This document shows, one piece after another, positions 37,543-46,549 of a DNA stretch of 64,000 nucleotides. Source of the stretch: Bryobacterales bacterium (GTDB lineage: Bacteria > Acidobacteriota > Terriglobia > Bryobacterales > Bryobacteraceae); assembly GCA_020846745.1 (NCBI GenBank), contig JADLDI010000064.1, positions 1-64,000 of the forward strand. Reading direction: 5' to 3'. A program made the translations under genes and the position numbers. A model generated the notes under the pieces. That model worked only from the letters and a program-made list of their open reading frames with translations, was not told the DNA's origin and searched no databases. Every line of letters begins with the position of its first letter. The first letter of the stretch is position 1.

Positions 37543-38526
37543 TCACCAACTGCGCATCTCTGTAACCAGTTCTTCCGGTACGGGTTGATTCAGCGCCTGT
37601 ATGGCGTTGTCCAGATGCCCGCAGTGGCGAGCGCCCACTAGCACTACATCTATTGCGGGGTTCTGAAACACGAAGCTCATCGCCAGTTGAACCACCGAAA
37701 CTCCGGTGCGTTCCGACATCGCCCGCAGGTCTTCCACCACGCGGAAGTTCCGCCCAGAGAAGTACACATCGGCGTGCCCCGGGATTACATCGAACCGTGT
37801 GCCCTTCGGAAATGCGTTCCGGTCGCCCGTGTACTTACCAGTTAGAAAGCCCGCGCCCAGTGGACTATAGGTTATTACGCCAATCGCTTCCCGTTGTGTC
37901 AGCGGCAGAACATCAGCTTCGATATCGCGAATCGCGAGATTGTAGTTCGACTCGATCACTTCGAACCTTGCCAAGCCCTTCTCACGGCTGGTGGCGAGCG
38001 ACGCCTCCAACTGGGCGCTGCTGTAGTTACTGCAACCCGCAAACCGTGCCTGCCCCGATTTCACAACAGCGTCCATCGCCTCCGCCGCTTCAACTGTTCC
38101 GGCCGTATTTGCGTCGTATTGGTGATACAGATATAGGTCTATGCGATCGGTCTGGAGCCGCTCCAAGCTGGCGGTGATCGCTTCCCGCACGTGCTCGACT
38201 GTGAAGTTCGTCGTTACCTTCGTGAGCAAAGTGATCTCGTCGCGAGCCCCCCTGCTCCGCAGCCACCGACCGATTATCTTTTCCGATGAATGTAACTCGC
38301 CTGACACTTCCCGCTCATCGTCCATGCCGAGATAGTTCTTGCGATAGTGCCTCGCCTGCCCCCCTCCATAGGCCTCCGCCGTATCGAATAGAGTAATTCC
38401 CTGCTCTACCGCGTGGTCCATGATTCGGAACGATTCTTCCTCGCTGATCTCGCGTCCAAACGTCGCGCAGCCCAAACCGATCCGGCCGCAACGAATACCC
38501 GTCCCGCCAAGAGTTACTATTCGCAT
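37543..38526 (-). CDS. Aldo/keto reductase
   Basis: The 327-aa NADPH-dependent (beta/alpha)8 oxidoreductase has the catalytic aspartate and tyrosine in TLFDTAEAYGGGQARHY (about residue 50), the lysine in ITLLTKVTTNF and the histidine in DLYLYHQYDAN. The C-terminal NADPH-binding stretch includes TYSPLGAGFLTGKYTG and SVVQLAMSFVFQNP. This is the AKR11/AKR12-like bacterial group that acts on sugars or aldehydes. Its ATG overlaps the TAA of the dioxygenase gene as TAATG, so the two proteins are probably made together. It follows PhyH in the minus-strand cluster and likely reduces or oxidises an intermediate of the same pathway. Confidence 0.92.
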   Translation of the reverse strand: MRIVTLGGTGIRCGRIGLGCATFGREISEEESFRIMDHAVEQGITLFDTAEAYGGGQARHYRKNYLGMDDEREVSGELHSSEKIIGRWLRSRGARDEITLLTKVTTNFTVEHVREAITASLERLQTDRIDLYLYHQYDANTAGTVEAAEAMDAVVKSGQARFAGCSNYSSAQLEASLATSREKGLARFEVIESNYNLAIRDIEADVLPLTQREAIGVITYSPLGAGFLTGKYTGDRNAFPKGTRFDVIPGHADVYFSGRNFRVVEDLRAMSERTGVSVVQLAMSFVFQNPAIDVVLVGARHCGHLDNAIQALNQPVPEELVTEMRSW

Positions 38527-39317
38527 TAGTTCACCACCGAATAGCGCAATAGCGGCTTTAAATTGTCCGGGAGTTTCTCAAACGCTTCTCTCGAAAGCGG
38601 CGGCACAATGGAATCTTTCCCATCGTTCGCCGCCACGATGTCCTCGTGGTCCGCCGTTCCCGGACGCAGCGTGTCAAGGTTCAGCCACCACGGCGCAAAC
38701 CGCACCAGCACCGCCACACGGTCCGTCCCTGATACGTTCGGAGCCACGGCATGCCACAACCGCGCGTCAAACACCGCGATAGTTCCCGCCTTTCCGGTTA
38801 GTCGCGCTTCTCCGGGATAAGGCTCGGCCGGATCATACTCGCCCCCCGGCAGCGGATGGCACGGCTTCTTATGGCTGCCGGGCACGACAACGGTCCCGCC
38901 ATTCTCAACCGTAAAGTCTGTCAGCATCCACATCGTCACGATATGCAGCACAGCGTCCGGGTATGGCGGCGGTATGTGCGCCGCGGATTTCTGGTTGTAC
39001 GGCCAATCCGAATGGATCAGGCCGCGCGGAATGCCCGCGCCGTTCACAATCCCGCTCACCATCGAGATCCTATAGTGCGGTCCGAAGAACGATTCGACCA
39101 GCGCCTTCAGTGGATCAGCGGTTATGTATGGGGCAAAGTCCTGGTTGAAGCGCAGAAATCCAGGCACGTATCCGGTGGGGCGCTCCAACTGATTGTGAGC
39201 CCAAACGTCGCGTTCGACGGCGGCGCAGATGCGCTGCACCTCGTCCGTCCTGATGAAATCTCTGATGTAACAGTATCCATCGGTTAAGAATTGCCGGCGC
39301 AGGTCTTCCAAACTCAT
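38526..39317 (-). CDS. Phytanoyl-CoA dioxygenase (PhyH) family protein
   Basis: The 263-aa non-haem iron(II)/2-oxoglutarate oxygenase carries the facial triad in LIHSDWPYNQ (HxD, about residue 120) and ARLWHAVAPNVSG (distal histidine, about residue 210), with the 2-oxoglutarate arginine a few residues later in VLVRFAPWW. PGSHKKPCHPLPGGEYDP is the typical loop before the distal histidine. It is the first gene of the minus-strand cluster, with its ATG 34 bp from the divergent amidohydrolase gene. Bacterial PhyH proteins hydroxylate diverse small molecules; the substrate here is unknown. Confidence 0.88.
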   Translation of the reverse strand: MSLEDLRRQFLTDGYCYIRDFIRTDEVQRICAAVERDVWAHNQLERPTGYVPGFLRFNQDFAPYITADPLKALVESFFGPHYRISMVSGIVNGAGIPRGLIHSDWPYNQKSAAHIPPPYPDAVLHIVTMWMLTDFTVENGGTVVVPGSHKKPCHPLPGGEYDPAEPYPGEARLTGKAGTIAVFDARLWHAVAPNVSGTDRVAVLVRFAPWWLNLDTLRPGTADHEDIVAANDGKDSIVPPLSREAFEKLPDNLKPLLRYSVVN

Positions 39318-39351
39318 GATCAGGTCTTATCCTAATATCAAAAGCACCGCC

Positions 39352-40143
39352 ATGAAAACTTTAATCGACGTTCACTCGCACCTTGGACAGTCAACCAACG
39401 CCGCTATGAGCGCCAACGGCGAGCGCCTCTGCGAGTTGGCCCGTGAAGCCGGCATCACGCACAGCGTGGCCTTTTCGATCGAAGCCTGCTATGGCGGACT
39501 GGACGCAGGTAATCGCCTCGCCGTCGAGGAAGCCGCCTCGCAACAGGTGCTCAGCATTATGGTGGTGGCCCATCCGAATCACCTGGAAAGCTCGCGGCGA
39601 TGGGTGGAACAGGCACGCGCCAACTCTAAGATCGTCGGCATCAAACTGCACCCCGTGCTCGGTAACTACGACATCCTGTCCGGCACCGTTTACCGCCTCT
39701 TCGAAGAGGTGGTCGTTCCATCCGGACTTCCCGTGCTCAGCCACGTCGGTAACGAATCGCCGAATGTGACCATCGACAAGTACCTGCGCCTCGCAGCGGC
39801 GTTTCCGCAGGTACGCTTCATCGCCGCGCACCTGGGCGTCGGACTGTTGGGACTGGCTGACGCCGCCGTCGATGCTTGGAAAGCCAACCCACAAGAAAAC
39901 GTCTGGTTCGACATGGGCACCTTGCGGGCGTTCTATACGGGCGCGGTTGAGAACCTGCTACACGTCGTCGGTCCGGACCGTGTCTGCTTCGGTACCGACT
40001 CGCCCCTGTATCTCCCCGCGCCCTTTACACGAGTACTCGAGTTACTCCCGATCTCAGAGGAAGTGCGCGAAAAGATAGCTTGGCGAAACGCGCTCCAAGT
40101 TATTCCCTTGTTGAAAAGACGCCCTGGGGTTCCCGCGGAATAA
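39352..40143 (+). CDS. Amidohydrolase-family TIM-barrel protein
   Basis: The protein has 263 aa from the ATG at 39352; an ATG at 39316 would overlap the divergent start codon and adds an atypical leader. It has the amidohydrolase_2-type signature TLIDVHSHLGQS (HxH at the N terminus), KLHPVLGNYD, the metal histidines in PVLSHVGNESP and FIAAHLGVGL, and the catalytic aspartate in CFGTDSPLYLPA. It is cytoplasmic. Such proteins hydrolyse lactones or decarboxylate ring acids. It is divergent from the PhyH gene, so it may be co-regulated with that cluster. The stop abuts that of the convergent VWFA gene with no spacer. Confidence 0.85.
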   Translation: MKTLIDVHSHLGQSTNAAMSANGERLCELAREAGITHSVAFSIEACYGGLDAGNRLAVEEAASQQVLSIMVVAHPNHLESSRRWVEQARANSKIVGIKLHPVLGNYDILSGTVYRLFEEVVVPSGLPVLSHVGNESPNVTIDKYLRLAAAFPQVRFIAAHLGVGLLGLADAAVDAWKANPQENVWFDMGTLRAFYTGAVENLLHVVGPDRVCFGTDSPLYLPAPFTRVLELLPISEEVREKIAWRNALQVIPLLKRRPGVPAE

Positions 40144-42231
40144 CTACGGCAGAACCACCATCGGCGATCGCCACACCGCGAACTTCTTCTCCTCCGGGTT
40201 CAGCACGTTCACCTGGCACGTGTACCGTCCAGGCTGCAGCGATGCCAGCGGTACGCGGAAACTCACCGGAACGGCCTTCGACTTAGGATTAAGTCCGCTA
40301 TCCACCTTCAACGGCGTCGTCTCGAACGCCTTCACCTTGCCACGGAAAAAGCTGACATTCGCCACCATCACCTGAGTCGTTTGCGCCGCGGGCTGATACG
40401 CTTCCAGGTACACCAACATCTCCTGGTCTTTGCGGAATACGCGCGTCACGCTCGGCACCAGCTTCTCGCCCGCCTGTACAAGCGGATTCGCTTCAAACAG
40501 TTTCTTGTTTCTCTCCGCGGTCGCGACCGTCTCACTCAGCTTCTCACGCTGGTTTGACAGCACTACTGTACTAATCGGTAACCGCCGCTGCTCCGTCGTC
40601 AGGTCCGGCACCGTGAACTTCGTTTCGAACGTGCCCATCTTGCCGGACTCGTTCTCGCGCGCCAGAAACTTCAGCGTGTACGCTCCAGGTTGCAGAACGA
40701 ATCCGGTGTCGTACTGAAGGTTCCGGCTCGCCAACTGGCCCATCCGTTCGCCCTTCAGCTTTACCGTCACCTCATCGCGCACCGACCCTTGCACCGTGCC
40801 CTTCGCATCCCGAACCTCACCAAGAAAGTCCAACCGGGCGCTCTCCGCTCCCCCGCGCCGTGCAAGTTCGATATCAGAGCCAGGTATCTTCACCGCGATC
40901 GGAACAAAGTAGCGGTCGCGCCCCTGCCGGAACCAATTCACCTCCAGCGCCAGCGATAAATCGGTCACCGGATCGCCCAGCATCAGCGCTTCCTGCAATT
41001 GCCGCTCACGATCGGAATCCGTAAACTGCTTAAACTCCTTCGACGCAAAATAGCCGGACCGGTAATCAAGCGACGCCGTAAGGCCCTTGGCGATCTGCAC
41101 CTTCACACGCCTATACTTGCCGTCGGCCGCCGCATTGGTGCTGTAATAACCCAGAATGTAGTAACTCGAAACGTCCTTTTGCGCCTGCACAATGCCGGCG
41201 GATAAGTCGTTCTGATCGAGCATCGCCTTTCCGCCCGTATCCGCCGCCAGCGTGTACAGGCTGTCCTGCTGCTGTTGGAAGTTATTGCGAGCCTGCCGCT
41301 GCGAATCGCCGGAATACATGCCGCGTCCGCCCGGCGAGCCCTGTGTCGCATCGCCCATCGGCGCGGAAGCCACCAGCCCGCGCGCATCTACCGGATAAAA
41401 CGCCACATTCGACCGTATCGCGGCGTTCACCGTACCTCGGAGTTGCGCCTGGTTATCGATGCCCGTCCGGCTCATGCCGCTCGCAAAATACACCAGCGCC
41501 TTCTTTTCCGGCAAACTGCTCAACATCTTCACCGCGGATTCGAGCGCCGCTAGTTTCCGGTCCGTGTTAAACATGTTGAACTCGGAATCATCCGCCGAGA
41601 AGGCAGTCCCCGTATCTGCTTCGCTCTCGTCCCCAGTCGAACCGTTCCCCATGCCCGTTTCACCAATCGGAATCGACCGGATTACATCCACCAGACGGTC
41701 GCGGTCGGACGTAAAATCCTGTAGCACCTTCAAGTCGGTTACATAAGTCATTACCGCCACATGGTCCGATGTCGACATCTGCGTGTTAAGATATTTCAAC
41801 GCCGATTGCTGCGTTCGGTACTGGTCCGCCACCGGCATACCCGAAAAGTCGAAATACAGCACCAGCAGCCTTCGGTTCTTATACTTGATCTCTTCTTTCG
41901 CCGACGGTGCGATGCGGTTATCTTTTGCCACTGTCGCCGGTGTAGCCTGTTTCGCCTTCGGATCCGGCCGTTCCTTCAAACCACGCGCCGGCAACGGTTC
42001 CTCCTGTAACTGCTGATACTCAAACACTCGTATCTGCTGCGGCTTGCCATCTTCGGTAACAACAAAGTCCGTTGCCTTCAAACCTTCAATCGACTTACCG
42101 CTCTTATCCTTAGCCGCAACGTTGATCACCACCAAAGTGGAAGTCGCTTCGAACCTAAACTCGCGCTGCCGCGGATCTTGTGCCGGCGCCGCCAGCGCGA
42201 AGGCCACAAAAGAAGCAATTACGGGTCGCAT
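40144..42231 (-). CDS. VWFA-related acidobacterial protein, secreted
   Basis: The 695-aa exported protein has a short signal peptide (VIASFVAFALAAPAQ) and then the N-terminal segment typical of the acidobacterial VWFA-related family (VVINVAAKDKSGKSIEGL, DFVVTEDGKPQQIRVFEYQQ). The VWA core follows, with a degenerate MIDAS strand RLLVLYFDFSGMPVADQ and DHVAVMTYVTD, then YFASGMSRTGID. The second half is beta-rich (LQPGAYTLKFLARENESG, QPGRYTCQVNVLNPEEKKFA). Its ATG overlaps the TAA of receptor 3 (TAATG), so the two are translated together and may form a cell-surface pair. The ligand is unknown. Confidence 0.9.
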   Translation of the reverse strand: MRPVIASFVAFALAAPAQDPRQREFRFEATSTLVVINVAAKDKSGKSIEGLKATDFVVTEDGKPQQIRVFEYQQLQEEPLPARGLKERPDPKAKQATPATVAKDNRIAPSAKEEIKYKNRRLLVLYFDFSGMPVADQYRTQQSALKYLNTQMSTSDHVAVMTYVTDLKVLQDFTSDRDRLVDVIRSIPIGETGMGNGSTGDESEADTGTAFSADDSEFNMFNTDRKLAALESAVKMLSSLPEKKALVYFASGMSRTGIDNQAQLRGTVNAAIRSNVAFYPVDARGLVASAPMGDATQGSPGGRGMYSGDSQRQARNNFQQQQDSLYTLAADTGGKAMLDQNDLSAGIVQAQKDVSSYYILGYYSTNAAADGKYRRVKVQIAKGLTASLDYRSGYFASKEFKQFTDSDRERQLQEALMLGDPVTDLSLALEVNWFRQGRDRYFVPIAVKIPGSDIELARRGGAESARLDFLGEVRDAKGTVQGSVRDEVTVKLKGERMGQLASRNLQYDTGFVLQPGAYTLKFLARENESGKMGTFETKFTVPDLTTEQRRLPISTVVLSNQREKLSETVATAERNKKLFEANPLVQAGEKLVPSVTRVFRKDQEMLVYLEAYQPAAQTTQVMVANVSFFRGKVKAFETTPLKVDSGLNPKSKAVPVSFRVPLASLQPGRYTCQVNVLNPEEKKFAVWRSPMVVLP

Positions 42232-45200
42232 TAGAATCGGAACCTCAGGCTAAGCGTCAGTTTGCGCATTGGCGACGCGTTGGTGGCGACGCCGTAGTTC
42301 AACGCGCCCAACACCGTACCCCACCCACTGATCACGACGCGATTCAGCACGTTTTGCCCTTGCATCTGGATATCAAGGCTGCGCCGTTCGCCAAAGCGGA
42401 ACACCCGGCCTACGCCTCCGTTCAGGAACAGCAGCGACGGTCCTGGAATCGTGTTCCGCCCCGCATTCCCCCACTGCCCGGCAGCGGGTTGCGAAAACGC
42501 CGCCGTGTTGAACAGCATGCCCTCCGCCGCAACAGGCAATCCCGTCGCATTCGCGCGAACGGTGTTGCTGACCGCCGTGCCTAACACCTGAGTCCGCACC
42601 GTTGCCGTAAACGGGCTGCCGGACCGGAAGCTCAACATCGAATTCACAGTCCAGTCCCGAAGCAGCCGTCCCGTCCAACCCTGCATCAGCGTGCCGCCGC
42701 GAACGCCCATCGCCGTGCTGTACTGCACGTTCAGCGATAGGTTATGCCGCGAATCGAAGCTCGACAATCCGCGCTCGGCCGAATAATCCAGCCAGTTCTG
42801 CGCGACCGGTGTGCCGCCCTGCCCTCGTCCGCCCGTCCCTGCATTGTCGATCGACTTGGATAACTGATACGACGTATACCAGCCAAGGCCGCTCCTCATG
42901 CGCCGGTTCAACTGGAACTGCGCCGCATGATAGATCGAGTTACCATTCGACGTCTGGTAGATGAACCCGGTCGGCAGCGTAGATTGCGGTAATCCTGGCG
43001 CCACGGAGTTAGGAATAAACTGCTGGTCCAGGCGCGTCCCTTTCGTCCCGAGATAGCCTACAGTACCAAACAAGCTGAACGGCAGTTCGCGCTGCAGCGA
43101 CAAACTCCATGTCTGGGCGTAGCCGACCCTATAATTCGGATCAATCGCGTATGTCCCCAATCCACTGGCGCCCGCCGGCATGTTGAACCCCGATGAAAGC
43201 AGCAGTGGATTCGTCGCCGTTCCCGCCGCGTTCAGCACTTGCGCAAACGGTGGCTGCTGCGCCAGATTCGACGCGATGATGTTATAGACCGAAGTGTTGT
43301 AGTAAACGCCATACCCGCCACGAATCACCACGCTCCGCTGGCCCCACGGCCGATACGCGAATCCGATACGCGGCGAGAAGTTGTTCTTATCCGGATTAAT
43401 CAGCGCATTCGGCAACTGACCGCCGGGCGCCACCGCCGAAACCGTGCTGAACCCATTCGCCGGAAGTATATTCACCAGCCGGTTATTTAACTCAGTCACC
43501 GGCGTCCCGTAATCCCAACGTAGGCCATAATTCAGCGTGAACTTAGGATGCAGCCGCCAGTCGTCGTTCACATGAAAGTCCCAAGCCGAACTCCGAAAAT
43601 ACTTATCGGGATTTCCGTAGCGAATCGAACTCGTGGTCGCATAACCCAGCAGAAAGTCGGCTAAGTCGTAACCCGTACCGCTCTGCACGGCCCCGTTCAC
43701 CACCAGTCCCGTAGCCGCGCCATTGAAGCTCCACGTTCCCCGGCCATTCGCATCGGCCAGTTGGTTCATCTGCATCCGCCGGAAGTTCGCACCAAAGCTC
43801 GTATTGTGCGTTCCGTGGATCCACATAAACATATCGCCGATCCCAAACGTCTGGTTGCGGTTTGACGAGTAGTTACCGTCCGTCAAACTGGCATAGTTCA
43901 CAAACCGCAAAGTCGGCGGACCCCAATTCATCGGCAAACCGGATACGCCGCTGATACCTAACTGCCCCGCAACATCCTGCACGTTCGCAAAGTAAGGCGT
44001 CGCCAGATTACTCATCCGGCTGAAATTCACCTGCACATTATTAATCAGCCGCGTCCGCAACGTGTGCGACCATCCCAGGTTCGTATTAAGTCCGTTCCCC
44101 CAACCCGTATCGATGAACTGCAGCAAGTTAGGCGACGTGTTCGAGTTATGCTGATATCCCAGGCCGAAGTTCAACCGGTCTTTACTGCCGATCTTCACGT
44201 TCATCACGCGCCCATTTACGTTGTGGCTGTCGTTCGTGCCTGACCATGAAGTCTGGTAATTCCGCACCGCGAACGGCAGGTTCGGCATCGGCAGGTACTT
44301 CAGCAGCGCCGTCGCTGTCGGGCTGATCCGCGTACTCGGTATCCGATTGCCTGCGAACGGCGCTCCCGTGGTCGGGTCGTACAGGATCACCGGCTGTCCA
44401 TTCACCTGCGACTGCGAAAAATCGCCCGCACGTTCCAACGCCGTCGGCATATTCACCGGGTCGGAAATCGTGCCCGTCCGGCTCCGACCGAATTGATAAT
44501 TCAGCGTGAACATGATCTGCCGTTCGGCCGAAATCACCTTCGGGATCTTCAACGGTCCGCCGAACATGATGCCGCCCCGTACGCTCGACCAGTCGGGCTT
44601 CGCCACCTCAGCACCCGTCACAGAGAACTGCCGCGCATCCCACACGGAATCGTTAAAGTTGAACATCGTCATCCCCATGTAACGCAGCCGGCGGTCGCGG
44701 CGGTTGTTCCCAAAAGCGGTAGCACCGCCACGGCCGCGCCACTCACCGCGACCCGCGCCCGGTCCGCGGCCGCCCCCCGCGCCCATTCGTCCACCAAATC
44801 CCCCGCCTCCCGGGCCGCCAAATCCACCCCCAGGACGACCACCGGGTCCGCCGAAACCGCCCGCCCCCCCAAATCCGCCCGGACCGCCCCCCGGTCCACC
44901 GCGCCCTCCAAATCCACCAGGACCACCGCCCGGGCCTCCCGGACCGCCAAACCCGCCCGGACCGCCCATCGCACCCGGCCCCAGCGGCGGACCATCTCCG
45001 TTCATTCCAATTCCACCGGGCCCAACCGGCTGCCCGTCCGGACCGACCCCGCCGGGCCCCATTCCGGGTCCCATACCCATCCCGGGACCCATTCCAGGAC
45101 CCATCATCATCATTCCGCCCGGAGGTCCCCAGTCGAACTGCTGCGGCATTCCGACCGCACTGCTCACGCTCCCCTGCACCAGGAACGAGTTCGCCGCACT

Positions 45201-45788
45201 CTGGCTCAGGTCGGCCGTCTCCTCGTTCCGTAAAGTCCCCATATTTTCAAAGGCTTGCGTCGCGGACGCCTGGTTCACGTCCATCCGCTGGAAGTTCGGC
45301 CGCCCCCCCTGCTGCGGACCGCCCTGCTGATTTTCTCGCTGCCGGTTACCCGCCGCCTGCGACCGTTCCGGCCGCGCCCCTGTCTTCGGAGCCACGGCGA
45401 CCGGTGCGGCCGGTGCCGGAACCGCAGGTGAAGGCGCCGCCGCCGCGCCTGCGGCCACCGCCTTCGGCGGAGCCAGAATGGCAGTCAGCTCATCAGCCCT
45501 CAGGAACGTCAAATCCCAAGTCGTCGCCTGCGCACCCGCCGCCACCGCCTTCCGCAACGGCGCAAACCCCAGCGACTGTACCTCCACCGTCCATTCGCCA
45601 TCGCCTAAGTTGATGACAAATAGACCGGTTTCGTCACTGGTTGTGACAACCTTCGCCGTGCCCTGCGTCGCCGTCACCGTCGCACCCGGCAACGGCAGTC
45701 CCGAGGCCCGTACCACCCCGCGATACTCCGCCGCCCACGCCGACGACACCATCAGCGCCGTTAACGCACACAGTTTTCGAAAAGACAT
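42231..45788 (-). CDS. TonB-dependent-receptor-like outer-membrane protein with Gly/Met-rich insert, copy 3
   Basis: The 1185-aa protein has a signal peptide (LCALTALMVSSAWA), a regulatory-like sandwich to about residue 100, then an Ala/Pro linker and a Gln/Asn-rich stretch. A Gly/Pro/Met-rich segment follows at residues 221-357. The barrel starts near residue 365 (MGMTMFNFNDSVWDARQFSV) and closes with LSLRFRF. Compared with receptors 1 and 2, the normal plug is absent or replaced: no LPLNGRNF motif was found and the low-complexity insert lies where the plug would be. It may therefore not be a gated TonB channel. It precedes and is coupled to the VWFA gene. Confidence 0.87.
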   Translation of the reverse strand: MSFRKLCALTALMVSSAWAAEYRGVVRASGLPLPGATVTATQGTAKVVTTSDETGLFVINLGDGEWTVEVQSLGFAPLRKAVAAGAQATTWDLTFLRADELTAILAPPKAVAAGAAAAPSPAVPAPAAPVAVAPKTGARPERSQAAGNRQRENQQGGPQQGGRPNFQRMDVNQASATQAFENMGTLRNEETADLSQSAANSFLVQGSVSSAVGMPQQFDWGPPGGMMMMGPGMGPGMGMGPGMGPGGVGPDGQPVGPGGIGMNGDGPPLGPGAMGGPGGFGGPGGPGGGPGGFGGRGGPGGGPGGFGGAGGFGGPGGRPGGGFGGPGGGGFGGRMGAGGGRGPGAGRGEWRGRGGATAFGNNRRDRRLRYMGMTMFNFNDSVWDARQFSVTGAEVAKPDWSSVRGGIMFGGPLKIPKVISAERQIMFTLNYQFGRSRTGTISDPVNMPTALERAGDFSQSQVNGQPVILYDPTTGAPFAGNRIPSTRISPTATALLKYLPMPNLPFAVRNYQTSWSGTNDSHNVNGRVMNVKIGSKDRLNFGLGYQHNSNTSPNLLQFIDTGWGNGLNTNLGWSHTLRTRLINNVQVNFSRMSNLATPYFANVQDVAGQLGISGVSGLPMNWGPPTLRFVNYASLTDGNYSSNRNQTFGIGDMFMWIHGTHNTSFGANFRRMQMNQLADANGRGTWSFNGAATGLVVNGAVQSGTGYDLADFLLGYATTSSIRYGNPDKYFRSSAWDFHVNDDWRLHPKFTLNYGLRWDYGTPVTELNNRLVNILPANGFSTVSAVAPGGQLPNALINPDKNNFSPRIGFAYRPWGQRSVVIRGGYGVYYNTSVYNIIASNLAQQPPFAQVLNAAGTATNPLLLSSGFNMPAGASGLGTYAIDPNYRVGYAQTWSLSLQRELPFSLFGTVGYLGTKGTRLDQQFIPNSVAPGLPQSTLPTGFIYQTSNGNSIYHAAQFQLNRRMRSGLGWYTSYQLSKSIDNAGTGGRGQGGTPVAQNWLDYSAERGLSSFDSRHNLSLNVQYSTAMGVRGGTLMQGWTGRLLRDWTVNSMLSFRSGSPFTATVRTQVLGTAVSNTVRANATGLPVAAEGMLFNTAAFSQPAAGQWGNAGRNTIPGPSLLFLNGGVGRVFRFGERRSLDIQMQGQNVLNRVVISGWGTVLGALNYGVATNASPMRKLTLSLRFRF
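44718..45128 (-). repeat. Gly/Pro/Met-rich low-complexity coding region
   Basis: This encodes residues 221-357 of receptor 3: short repeats of PGMGPGM, then GGPGGFGGPGG and GGRGGPGG. The plus strand is a run of ccgcc/ccgggacc-like repeats. It is coding, in frame and without stops, so it is a protein repeat, not a DNA element. Confidence 0.9.
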
Positions 45789-45919
45789 TCAGATCCGGCC
45801 TACACTAGAAGGTACCGCGCGCACCTGTCGCGGTTACCCCATTCCCCACGGCTTTACGCAAATTTACAGGCCGGCTTAAGTGATGCACGCAAAGCGGCTC
45901 AACCAGCACTGGTACAGTG

Positions 45920-46543
45920 TCAGTCGAATACCGTCGGCCCACCCAAATTCCGCAGCGAATCGAAAGCGAACCGGATCTGTTCCGGCAGCGTGCGCGTCAG
46001 CGACAACGCCGGAATCTCGTCTTCCCCAAAGAAACCCACCTCCGTCGTTTCCACGCTCACCGCCGCGGCTCCACCCACCAGTTCGCAAAGGAACAGCAGC
46101 TTAAATGCATGGAACGGGATCGCCGGATGCCCATGTTTGTTCCGATCCCAACACGCGAGCAGCTTCACCGCCTTTACCTCATACCCGGATTCTTCCCGGA
46201 CCTCGCGCTCCACCGACTCCGCCGCGCTCTGCCCCACATCCGCCCATCCGCCGGGGAACGTCCACCCGCCATCTTCCGCCTCCCGCACCAGCAGCAGACG
46301 GCCGTCCTGAAACACCGCCGCCCGCACGTCCACCTTGGGCGTTCCATACCCGCGTTCGGCCGCGAACAACTCCTTCGCCAGCGCGACCGCCTCGGCCTCC
46401 TCCCCCGCCATCATCCCCGCCGCGATCTCAGCCAGTTCCGTGTAACGCTCCAGATCGTACGCGTTCTGCGAATAGCTAATACCCGTCTGTGCGATCGCTT
46501 GAATCCGCTGCGCAATCGAGATCCAATCCATCCGTGTCTTCAT
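45920..46543 (-). CDS. NUDIX hydrolase
   Basis: The 207-aa protein has an N-terminal helical NUDIX-associated region (WISIAQRIQAIAQTG, YDLERYTELAEIAAGM) and then a complete Nudix box starting at GWADVGQSAAESVEREVREE with SGYE (about residues 118-141). It hydrolyses a nucleoside diphosphate linked to another group; the N-terminal type resembles ADP-ribose or ADP-glucose pyrophosphatases. The substrate cannot be fixed. It lies last in the VOC-methyltransferase-PrmA-NUDIX run, 6 bp after the PrmA gene. Downstream to 45788 is only the upstream region of receptor 3. Confidence 0.9.
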   Translation of the reverse strand: MKTRMDWISIAQRIQAIAQTGISYSQNAYDLERYTELAEIAAGMMAGEEAEAVALAKELFAAERGYGTPKVDVRAAVFQDGRLLLVREAEDGGWTFPGGWADVGQSAAESVEREVREESGYEVKAVKLLACWDRNKHGHPAIPFHAFKLLFLCELVGGAAAVSVETTEVGFFGEDEIPALSLTRTLPEQIRFAFDSLRNLGGPTVFD

Positions 46544-46549
46544 CGAACA

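Noticed and set aside
44718..45128. Possible CRISPR-like or DNA satellite array
   Set aside because: Repeats are irregular, without spacers, and form an uninterrupted Gly/Pro/Met coding frame.
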